DNA of 64,000 bases. Origin: Methylobacterium longum (lineage in GTDB: Bacteria; Pseudomonadota; Alphaproteobacteria; Rhizobiales; Beijerinckiaceae). Made by a program: the position numbers and the translations under genes. Shown in pieces: positions 48,411 to 55,705 of this stretch. Under the pieces are notes generated by a model. That model saw nothing but the letters and a program-made list of their open reading frames with translations, searched no databases and was not told where the DNA came from. Every line of letters starts with the position of its first letter. Within the stretch, counting starts at the first letter, position 1. Where the stretch lies: assembly GCF_022179385.1 (NCBI RefSeq), contig NZ_BPQS01000008.1:124001-188000 (forward strand), given 5' to 3'.

Positions 48411-49010
48411 TCAGCGCGGTGCGCGCTTGGCCAGGATCCGCTGCAGCGTCCGCCGGTGCATGTTCAGGCGCCGGGCGGTCTCGCTGACGTTGCGGCTGCA
48501 CAATTCGTAGACCCGTTGGATGTGCTCCCAGCGGACCCGGTCCGCCGACATCGGGTTCTCCGGCGGGTCGGCGCGCTCGCCGGGCTGCGCCATGAGGGTG
48601 CCGTGGATCTCGTCGGCGTCGGCGGGCTTGGCGAGGTAGTCGAAGGCGCCGAGCTTCACCGCGGTGACGGCCGTCGCGATGTTGCCGTAGCCGGTCAGGA
48701 TCACGCCCCGGGCCTCGGGCCGGCGCTCCTTCAGGCGGGCGATCACGTCGAGGCCGTTGCCGTCGCCGAGGCGCATGTCGATCACCGCGAAGGCCGGCGC
48801 CCGCGCCTCGACGGCGGAGACGCCATCGGCCACGCTGTCGGCGACCTGCACGTGGTAGCCTCGGCTCTCCATCGCGCGCGCGAGACGCGTCGAGAAGGGC
48901 TTGTCGTCGTCGACGATCAGCAGGCTCCGGTCGGAGAAAGCCGCCAGCGGATCGGCATCGTTGATCACGGCAGCGTCGGTCGCCGCCGAGGTCCCGGGCT
49001 GCGTGAGCAT
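48411..49010 (-). CDS. actR: Redox response regulator ActR (RegA/PrrA family)
   Basis: Cytoplasmic regulator of 199 residues, the partner of the ActS/RegB kinase. The receiver domain at about 28-145 has LLIVDDDKPF, phospho-acceptor Asp78 in AVIDMRLGDGNGL and Lys in YLAKPADADEI. The C-terminal Fis-type helix-turn-helix, RNVSETARRLNMHRRTLQRILAK, is almost invariant in the RegA/PrrA/ActR family, so the call is firm. In relatives it controls respiration, nitrogen and carbon fixation or acid tolerance in response to the quinone pool. It lies 46 bp after actS on the same strand and AAGGAG precedes ATG 49010. Confidence 0.95.
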   Translation of the reverse strand: MLTQPGTSAATDAAVINDADPLAAFSDRSLLIVDDDKPFSTRLARAMESRGYHVQVADSVADGVSAVEARAPAFAVIDMRLGDGNGLDVIARLKERRPEARGVILTGYGNIATAVTAVKLGAFDYLAKPADADEIHGTLMAQPGERADPPENPMSADRVRWEHIQRVYELCSRNVSETARRLNMHRRTLQRILAKRAPR

Positions 49011-49056
49011 CCGGCACTCCTTTCAGGTTTTCGTCGTCGGGTTCTTGGTCTGTCCC

Positions 49057-50442
49057 CTATATAGGTACCGCATCGCGCGGTGGCAGGGGGGTGCGTATAT
49101 TGAGTTCCGGAGAATGTCGCGGCACCGCCCCCCGCTCGAAGATGTGGCGGGCCCACGAGATCCGCACGACCGCGCCGTGGGCGTCGGGGGCCGAGACGTT
49201 CATCAGGGTCAGCTGGGCGCCCGAGCGCTCGATCAGCGTTTTGGCGATGAACAACCCGAGGCCGAGCCCGGCGCCCACGGTCCCGCCGGATTGCTGCCGG
49301 TCGTGGCTGCGGGTCGTCACGTAGGGCTCGCCCGCGCGCAACAGCACCTCGCTGGAGAAGCCGGGGCCGTCGTCCCGGATCTCGATCCAGACCCGCTCCG
49401 GGCCCCAGTGCCCCTCCACGGAGACCCTGGCCTCGGCGAAGTCGACGGCGTTGTCGAGGATGTTGGCGAGCCCGAACATCACGCCGGGGTTGCGGCGGCA
49501 GGCCGGCTCCGGCCCATCGCCCGTGCTGGCGACGTCCAGGACCGCGCCGAGCCCCCGCTGCGGGGCCACCAGCTCCTCCACCAAGTGGCTGAACGTGACG
49601 GTCTCCAGGAAGCCCGCCCCGTCCCCGTCGAGGGAGGTGAGCTTGCCCAGGATGCCGCGGCAGCGGTCGACCTGCTCGCGCAGGAGGTCGAGGTCCTCCG
49701 CCACGGCGGGCGAGGCCGTGGGCCCGAGTTGCCGGATCAGTTCCTTGGTCACCACCATGATGGTGCCGAGCGGCGTGCCCAGCTCATGGGCCGCCGCGGC
49801 CGCCAGCCCGTCGAGCTGCGAGAGGTGCTGCTCGCGGGCGAGCACCAGCTCGGTCGCCGCGAGGGCCTGGGCGAGGAGCCGGGTCTCCTCCGCCACCCGC
49901 CACGCGTAGACGCCCGTGAAGGCGGTGCCGAGCAGGATCGCGGTCCAGACCCCCGAGACGTACAGGAACGGCAGCTCGATCCGCCCGTCCGCGAACCAGG
50001 GGAGCGGCCGGTGGACCAGGGCCAGCAGGGTGGCGAGCCCCACCGCCAGGAGGCCCAGCGCCAGCGTCCGCTCCGGCGGCAGCGCCGTGGCGGAGATCAG
50101 GACGGGGGCGAGGAACAGCAGCGAGAACGGGTTCTGCAGGCCGCCCGTGAGGAACAGGAGGGCGGCGAGCTGGACGATGTCGAAGGCGAGCAGCAGCGCC
50201 GCGGAATCGTCGCTGAGCCGGTAGCTCGCCGGGAAACGGATCCGCAGGGCGAGGTTCAGCCAGGACGAGGTGGCGATCACCAGGAAGCACCAGCCGAACG
50301 GCAGGGGCAGCCCCAGGCCGAACTGCGCGCCGACGACGGCGGCGCTCTGGCCGGTGATGGCGAGCCAACGCAGGCGGACGAAGGTGTCGAGCCGCAGGTG
50401 TCGCGCGTCGCGGCCGAGGCCGCTGAGGTCGGTGTCGGGCAT
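49057..50442 (-). CDS. actS: Redox sensor histidine kinase ActS (RegB/PrrB family)
   Basis: Membrane sensor kinase of 461 residues with six transmembrane helices. The family quinone-site motif is intact, GGLQNPFSLLFLAP, between helices three and four. The phospho-acceptor lies in AAAAHELGTPLG (His219 from this start), and REQVDRCRGIL contains the redox-active Cys (Cys261) known from RegB. The C-terminal ATPase has NILDNAVDF, DDGPGF and GLGLGLFIAK. ATG 50442 is chosen because it puts the LRLDTFVRLRWL start at the usual distance; an upstream ATG at 50490 is also in frame. It reads toward actR, and phaZ is divergent on the other side. Confidence 0.94.
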   Translation of the reverse strand: MPDTDLSGLGRDARHLRLDTFVRLRWLAITGQSAAVVGAQFGLGLPLPFGWCFLVIATSSWLNLALRIRFPASYRLSDDSAALLLAFDIVQLAALLFLTGGLQNPFSLLFLAPVLISATALPPERTLALGLLAVGLATLLALVHRPLPWFADGRIELPFLYVSGVWTAILLGTAFTGVYAWRVAEETRLLAQALAATELVLAREQHLSQLDGLAAAAAHELGTPLGTIMVVTKELIRQLGPTASPAVAEDLDLLREQVDRCRGILGKLTSLDGDGAGFLETVTFSHLVEELVAPQRGLGAVLDVASTGDGPEPACRRNPGVMFGLANILDNAVDFAEARVSVEGHWGPERVWIEIRDDGPGFSSEVLLRAGEPYVTTRSHDRQQSGGTVGAGLGLGLFIAKTLIERSGAQLTLMNVSAPDAHGAVVRISWARHIFERGAVPRHSPELNIRTPLPPRDAVPI

Positions 50443-50716
50443 GCGCTGCTTCGGTGCGTCGCTGGACGGACCGTGCCGGCCCGGCCTCATCGCGGATCAG
50501 CACCGCATGACGCAGGCGCGGGGATCCCGGCAAGCCGACCCGGACGCGGCGTCGCTGGCTCACGTCGTCACAGGAACGTGTCCCAGGCAAGTCGCCGCGG
50601 GTGCGGGATGTTCCACCCTCGTTCAGGGTGGGGCATTATCCTCTCGATTCGTGTCGCGGGAGGTATGGGCCGATGGGCTGGGCGCCGGCGGCCGGACGTG
50701 AGACCGCGAGGTGACG

Positions 50717-51994
50717 ATGCTGCTGGCCTACTCGATGTACGAGGGCGCCCGCGCCCTGATGGCGCCGGCCCGGGTCGCCGCGGACCTCACCCGCTACGGG
50801 CTGCAGCTGCCCGGCAACCCCCTGGCCTACGGACCCTACGCCCGCGCGGTCAGCGCCGGCTGCGAGATGTTCGAGCGCGTCACCCGCCAGTACGGCAAGC
50901 CCGCCTTCGGCTTCACCGAGACGGTGAGCGACGGCATCCCGGTCCCCGTCACGGAGCGGGTGGTCTGGGAGCGGCCGTTCTGCCGCCTGATCGCCTTCGA
51001 CCGCGCCTTCCCGACGCCGCCCGCGGAGGCGCAGCCGAAACTGCTGATCGTCGCACCGATGTCGGGGCACTACGCGACGCTGCTGCGCGGCACCGTCGAG
51101 GCGATGCTGCCGAACCACCGGGTGTTCATCACCGACTGGACCGACGCCCGGATGGTGCCGCTGCTCGCCGGCCGCTTCGACCTCGACGACTACATCGATT
51201 ATCTCCAGGAGATCTTCGCGGTCCTCGGGCCGGACCTGCACGTCATGGCCGTGTGCCAGCCGGCGGTGCCGGTGCTCGCCGCGGTGGCGCTGATGGAGGC
51301 CGCCGCCGAGCCCGCGGTGCCGACCTCGATGACCCTGATGGGCGGGCCGATCGACACGCGCCGCTCGCCCACGGCCGTGAACTGCCTCGCGCAGGAGCGC
51401 GGGCAGGCCTGGTTCGAGAAGAACACGATCAGCCTCGTGCCGCCGATCTACCCGGGGGCGTGGCGGCGGGTCTATCCGGGCTTCCTGCAGCTCTCGGGCT
51501 TCATGGCGATGAACCTCGACCGCCACGTCACCGCCCATTCCGACATGTTCGACCACTTGGTGAGGGGCGACGGCGACTCCGCCGAGAAGCACCGGGATTT
51601 CTACGACGAGTACCTCGCCGTGATGGACCTCACGGCAGAGTATTACCTCCAGACCGTGCAGACCGTGTTCGTCGACCACGCCCTGCCGCAGGGCCGGATG
51701 CGGCACCGGGGCACGCCGGTCGAGCTCGGGGCGATCCGTCGCTGCGCGATCCTCGCGGTCGAAGGCGAGAACGACGACATCTCCGGCGTCGGCCAGACCA
51801 AGGCGGCCCTCGACCTGACGCCCAACCTGCCGGAGGCGCGCAAGGCCTACCACCTCCAGGCCGGCGTCGGCCATTACGGCGTGTTCAACGGCTCGCGCTA
51901 CCGGGCGGTGATCGCGCCCCGCATCGCCGCCTTCATGCGCGCCATGCAGGCGGCGCCCGGTGCGCGCGGCGGGCACCTGCGGCAGGTCAGCTAA
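50717..51994 (+). CDS. phaZ: Intracellular polyhydroxyalkanoate depolymerase
   Basis: Granule-associated depolymerase of 425 residues that mobilises stored poly-3-hydroxybutyrate. Opening MLLAYSMYEGARAL and the block APMSGHYATLLRGTVEAMLPNHRVFITDWTDAR are family hallmarks. The lipase box is the PhaZ-type, with Cys180 in AVCQPAVPVLA as nucleophile rather than Ser. Other likely triad residues are Asp in GENDDISG and His in GVGHYGVFNG. Start ATG 50717 has GAGG five bases upstream; a GTG six bases earlier is possible. It is the third PHA gene of the window after the two phasins. A 14-bp tandem duplication covers its stop codon. Confidence 0.94.
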   Translation: MLLAYSMYEGARALMAPARVAADLTRYGLQLPGNPLAYGPYARAVSAGCEMFERVTRQYGKPAFGFTETVSDGIPVPVTERVVWERPFCRLIAFDRAFPTPPAEAQPKLLIVAPMSGHYATLLRGTVEAMLPNHRVFITDWTDARMVPLLAGRFDLDDYIDYLQEIFAVLGPDLHVMAVCQPAVPVLAAVALMEAAAEPAVPTSMTLMGGPIDTRRSPTAVNCLAQERGQAWFEKNTISLVPPIYPGAWRRVYPGFLQLSGFMAMNLDRHVTAHSDMFDHLVRGDGDSAEKHRDFYDEYLAVMDLTAEYYLQTVQTVFVDHALPQGRMRHRGTPVELGAIRRCAILAVEGENDDISGVGQTKAALDLTPNLPEARKAYHLQAGVGHYGVFNGSRYRAVIAPRIAAFMRAMQAAPGARGGHLRQVS

Positions 51995-52008
51995 GGCAGG
52001 TCAGCTGA
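51981..52008 (+). repeat. 14-bp tandem duplication across the phaZ stop
   Basis: GGCAGGTCAGCTAA (51981-51994, including the phaZ stop) is followed directly by GGCAGGTCAGCTGA, 13 of 14 bases identical. It looks like a simple slippage event at the gene end. Confidence 0.85.
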
Positions 52009-52085
52009 GGCGGCGGCGCGGCGCGCCACCCGTCCGGCGCGGATCCGGCCGGGCGGGTCGCGCGCCCGCATCCCGCCCCGATCCC

Positions 52086-53177
52086 CTACCCCAGCGCCTG
52101 CTCCACCGCCTTGCCGCAGGCCTGCGTATCGGCATTCCCGCCGAGGTCGCGGGTGCGCAGCGTCCGCTCGGACAGCACCCGCTCGATCCCGCCGACGATC
52201 TCGGCGGCGGCCGCGTGCTCCCCGAGATGCTCCAGCATCATCGCCCCCGACCAGATCTGGCCGATCGGATTGGCGATCCCCTGCCCGGCGATGTCCGGCG
52301 CCGAGCCGTGGACCGGCTCGAAGACGGAGGGATGCACCCGCTCCGGGTTGATGTTGCCGGACGGCGCGATGCCGATCGTGCCCGTGCAGGCGGGCCCCAG
52401 GTCCGACAGGATGTCGCCGAACAGGTTGGAGGCCACCACCACGTCGAACCGATCCGGGTTCAGGACGAAGTGCGCCGTCAGGATGTCGATGTGGTACTGG
52501 TCCCAGGACACGTCCGGATAGGTCTTGGCCACCTCCCGCACCCGCTCGTCCCAGTACGGCATGGTGATCGAGATGCCGTTCGACTTCGTTGCCGAGGTCA
52601 GGTGCTTCTTCGGGCGCTTCTGGGCCAGTTCGAAGGCGAACTTGAGGATCCGGTCGACCCCGTGGCGGGTCATGATCGTCTCCTGCAGGGCGAATTCCCG
52701 GTCGGTGCCGACAAACATCCGGCCGCCCGCGTTCGAGTACTCGCCCTCGGTGTTCTCCCGGACGACCCAGAAGTCGATGTCGCCGGGCTTCCGGTCGGCG
52801 AGCGGGCACTTCACCCCCGGCATCAGCCGCACCGGGCGCAGGTTGGCGTACTGGTCGAACTCCCGCCGGAACAGGATCAGCGAGCCCCACAGGGAGACGT
52901 GGTCCGGCACGCGCTCCGGCATGCCGACGGCGCCGAAATAGATCGCGTCGTGGGTCTCGATCTGCGCCTTCCAGTCCTCCGGCATCATCCGGCCGTGCTG
53001 CTCGTAGTAGTCGCAGCTCGCGAAATCGAACCAGTCGAGCTGGAGCGCGAAGCCGTGCCGCTTGGCCGCCTGCTCGAGCACGCGCACGCCCTCGGGCACC
53101 ACCTCCTTGCCGATGCCGTCACCCGGGATCACCGCGATGCGGTAGCGGCGCTGCTGGCTGCTGGTCTGATCGGCCAT
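52086..53177 (-). CDS. Tartrate/D-malate-type dehydrogenase (isocitrate/isopropylmalate family)
   Basis: NAD-dependent beta-decarboxylating dehydrogenase of 363 residues. It begins RRYRIAVIPGDGIGKEVVPEG, has WVVRENTEGEYSNAGGR near residue 135, the active-site ATKSNGISITMPYWDE, and the C-terminal HGSAPDIAGQGIANP nucleotide region. The SLWGSLILFRREFDQYANLRP stretch with VRLMPG resembles tartrate dehydrogenase/D-malate dehydrogenase (TtuC, DmlA) rather than LeuB or Icd, so tartrate or D-malate is the likely substrate. This is family inference; LeuB-type activity is not excluded. ATG 53177 has GAGAGG just upstream. It is a lone gene between phaZ (convergent) and the ClC gene. Confidence 0.88.
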   Translation of the reverse strand: MADQTSSQQRRYRIAVIPGDGIGKEVVPEGVRVLEQAAKRHGFALQLDWFDFASCDYYEQHGRMMPEDWKAQIETHDAIYFGAVGMPERVPDHVSLWGSLILFRREFDQYANLRPVRLMPGVKCPLADRKPGDIDFWVVRENTEGEYSNAGGRMFVGTDREFALQETIMTRHGVDRILKFAFELAQKRPKKHLTSATKSNGISITMPYWDERVREVAKTYPDVSWDQYHIDILTAHFVLNPDRFDVVVASNLFGDILSDLGPACTGTIGIAPSGNINPERVHPSVFEPVHGSAPDIAGQGIANPIGQIWSGAMMLEHLGEHAAAAEIVGGIERVLSERTLRTRDLGGNADTQACGKAVEQALG

Positions 53178-53269
53178 AGATCCTCTCACGTGTGTCGGGT
53201 CGTCGACGTCCCGTCGTCTGGGTCAGGGTTGTTGCCGCCGGGTATCCGGTCAACACCCGGCCCTGACAA

Positions 53270-55201
53270 TCAGTCGGTTTCGCCCGCCATGGCCCGGCGC
53301 TGACGGTCGAGTTCCTCGCTGTAGCGCTTGAGGGTGTGGCTCTCGGTGAGCAGGCCCAGCACCTTGCGGGTCTCGGGCCCGTCAACCACGGCCAGCGCCT
53401 CGCTCTCGGCGCGGTCGAAGGCGGCGGCGGCGTCCTTGGCGTTCATGCCGGGCGTGAGGAAGGTGTTCGTGTGGAGTAGGAGATCGGCCAGCACCGGCTG
53501 CGCCGCGGTCGCGGCCTCCCGGGCGGCCGCGTGCGTCTCGGGCACGTTCACGATCCCCGCGTAGCGCCCGCGCCCGTCCACGGCGATCACCCGCGAGGGC
53601 GATCCGAGGGCATGGGCGCGCAGGAAGGTGGGCAGCGGCGTGTCCAGGGCCACGGTTTCGGGATCGCGCCGCATCAGCCGGCCGACCGTCAGCGAGCGGA
53701 TCCAGCCGACATCGTGGGGGCTGCGGATGCTCTCGCCGCGCAGGTGGAAGCGCCATGTGGCGAAGGAGTAGCCGAAGGTCTTCCGCACGGTGAGCGACGA
53801 CGCGATCACCGCCGCCAGCACCACCCCGGTGATCGGCAGGCTGCCGGTGACCTCCAGCGCCAGGAACGTCATGGTCAGCGGGCCGCCGATGATCGCCACG
53901 GCCAGCGCGCTCATCCCGATCACCGCGTAGGCGAGCGGCGTGAGGCCGAATCCCGCCAGCGGCGGCACCAGCATCGGCGCCAGGGCGGCGAACAGCTTGC
54001 CCGCGATGGCGCCGAGGAAGAGCGAGGCGAAGAACAGGCCGCCCCGGAAGCCGGAGCCGATCGAGATCGCCGAAGCCGTCGCCTTGGCGGCGAACAGCCC
54101 GGCGAGCGCGGCGATCCCGTGGCCCTGACCCTCGGCGGCGAAGTGCATGTGCAGGGCGCCGTGGCCGCCCGAGAGCACCTGCGGGGTCGCCACGAGGGCC
54201 AGGGCGCCGACGCACAGCCCCCCGAAGGCCGGGGCGGCCGCCCGCGGTATCCCGGAGGCCTGGACCAGCCGCTCCACCAGGGTCACCCCCCGCATGATCA
54301 GGATGCCGAGGGCCGCGCAGATCAGGCCGAGGGCGAGGCTCGGCAGGATCTCCATGCTGGTGACGTGCGAGGTCGTAACCGCCTGCATGTCGCCGAGATC
54401 GACCAGCGGCTGCGCCTCGATCAGCGACCGGGAGACGAGGTTACCGCAGAGCGCCGCCACGACCACGGGGGTCAGCGTCGCGATCGAATAGGTGCCGATG
54501 ATCAGCTCGAAGGCATAGAACGCGCCGGCCAGCGGTGCGCCGAATCCCGCCGCGATGGCCCCGGCCGCGCCGCACCCGACCAGCGTCCGCAGGTCGCTCC
54601 GGCGCACCTCGAAGGCGATCCCCAGGCGCGAGGCCAGGCCGGAGGCGATCTGCGTGTAGCCGGCCTCCAGCCCCACCGAGGCGCCGCAGCCGTTCGAGAT
54701 CACGTTCTGGGCGGCGAGGTAGACGCTGTCGCGCAGGGACATCCGGCCGCCGTGCAGGGCGTTCGCCTCGATCGGGTCGATGGCCGGGCGCTTGCGCGGT
54801 CCGCGGACGTACTGCATCCCGACGATCAGCGCACCGAGCAGCGCCCCGCCGAGGCAGGGGCCGACCAGCAGGAGGGCCGGCGTCACGGTGTCGGCCGCGC
54901 TCAGCCGCAGGCCCGAGGGCAGGAGGAAGAGCAGCTCCCGCAGGCTTTGGGTCACCCAGCTCATGGCGGAGACTGCCACCCCGGCGACGCTGCCCACCAG
55001 GGTGGCGAGCGCCACGAGGCCGCCCTCGCTCCGGCGGACGAGGCTGCGCAGGCGGCCCGGGGCCTGGACGATCCCGGCTCCCGTCCAGCGCCGGCGGGTG
55101 CGCCCCCCCGGCCGGGGGGCTGTCCGGCCCGCCGCGTCCGCTGCCCTGCCGGCGGAGGTCTGCCCCCCGCCCGCGGCCGCCGCTGGCTGTCGCGCGCTCA
55201 C
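53270..55201 (-). CDS. ClC-family anion channel/antiporter with CBS domains
   Basis: Membrane protein of 643 residues in the ClC family. It starts at GTG 55201 with a long Ala/Arg/Gly-rich cytoplasmic N-terminus. The transport core covers about residues 60-490. The gating Glu is in ASVGLEAGYTQ (GREGP in E. coli ClcA), and the internal proton Glu is in APLAGAFYAFELIIG. Two filter segments differ from the usual type: the GSGIP position reads AIDP, and GxFxP reads GLFFAS. A pair of CBS domains follows at about 510-620 (LTVGRLMRRDPETVALDTPL, ADLLLHTNTFLTPGMNAKDA). Proton-coupled exchange is likely, but ion selectivity may be non-standard. Its role here is unknown. Confidence 0.9.
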   Translation of the reverse strand: MSARQPAAAAGGGQTSAGRAADAAGRTAPRPGGRTRRRWTGAGIVQAPGRLRSLVRRSEGGLVALATLVGSVAGVAVSAMSWVTQSLRELLFLLPSGLRLSAADTVTPALLLVGPCLGGALLGALIVGMQYVRGPRKRPAIDPIEANALHGGRMSLRDSVYLAAQNVISNGCGASVGLEAGYTQIASGLASRLGIAFEVRRSDLRTLVGCGAAGAIAAGFGAPLAGAFYAFELIIGTYSIATLTPVVVAALCGNLVSRSLIEAQPLVDLGDMQAVTTSHVTSMEILPSLALGLICAALGILIMRGVTLVERLVQASGIPRAAAPAFGGLCVGALALVATPQVLSGGHGALHMHFAAEGQGHGIAALAGLFAAKATASAISIGSGFRGGLFFASLFLGAIAGKLFAALAPMLVPPLAGFGLTPLAYAVIGMSALAVAIIGGPLTMTFLALEVTGSLPITGVVLAAVIASSLTVRKTFGYSFATWRFHLRGESIRSPHDVGWIRSLTVGRLMRRDPETVALDTPLPTFLRAHALGSPSRVIAVDGRGRYAGIVNVPETHAAAREAATAAQPVLADLLLHTNTFLTPGMNAKDAAAAFDRAESEALAVVDGPETRKVLGLLTESHTLKRYSEELDRQRRAMAGETD

Positions 55202-55433
55202 GGTCCGTTCCCCAGTCCCCGGTCCATCCCGGCCGGCGAACCGACCGTCGGCGCCGCGGCCCCGCCCCGTACTTAGAGCATCTCACAGGTCGCCCGGCCA
55301 CAGGACACCCGGCCAGGGGGCGCTTCGCCGGAGGCTCCCGGGGGTTGATCGGCCGCTGCGTCCACCGGCTCCGCATCGCGTCGCACAGTTCGCCTTGAAA
55401 ACCGCCGCAGCCCACGATACACCGCCCGCCAGT

Positions 55434-55510
55434 GCCGCCGTAGCTCAGTTGGTTAGAGCACCAGATTGTGGATCTGGGGGTCCCCCGTTCGAGCCGGGGC
55501 GGTGGTACCA
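55434..55510 (+). tRNA. tRNA-His (anticodon GTG), CCA encoded
   Basis: A complete 77-nt cloverleaf. The acceptor stem is GCCGCCG/CGGTGGT with G1-U72 and G4-U69 wobbles. The D arm is AGCTCAG-TTGGTTA-GAGC. The anticodon stem CCAGA/TCTGG encloses TTGTGGA with anticodon GTG at 55468-55470. The T stem CCCCG/CGGGG encloses TTCGAGC. The discriminator is A73 and CCA is encoded. The base before G1 is T, so no G-1 is encoded; together with A73 and U72 this is the alphaproteobacterial form of tRNA-His. Confidence 0.97.
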
Positions 55511-55705
55511 TCCATTCAGCCGGACAGCGCGAGGGGTTGGCGGATCGCCGGCCCCTCTTCGCTTGTCCGGCGCCCCGCACTGGCTCACGGCTGCCGTGGC
55601 GGCCTCGCTTCGCCGATCCCGTCCCAAGGACGCCCGGGCCCGCCCCGCAGGCTCGCACCGGGACGCGCCGCGGATCGGGGCCGGCTCGCTCGGGCGGGTG
55701 ACGCC

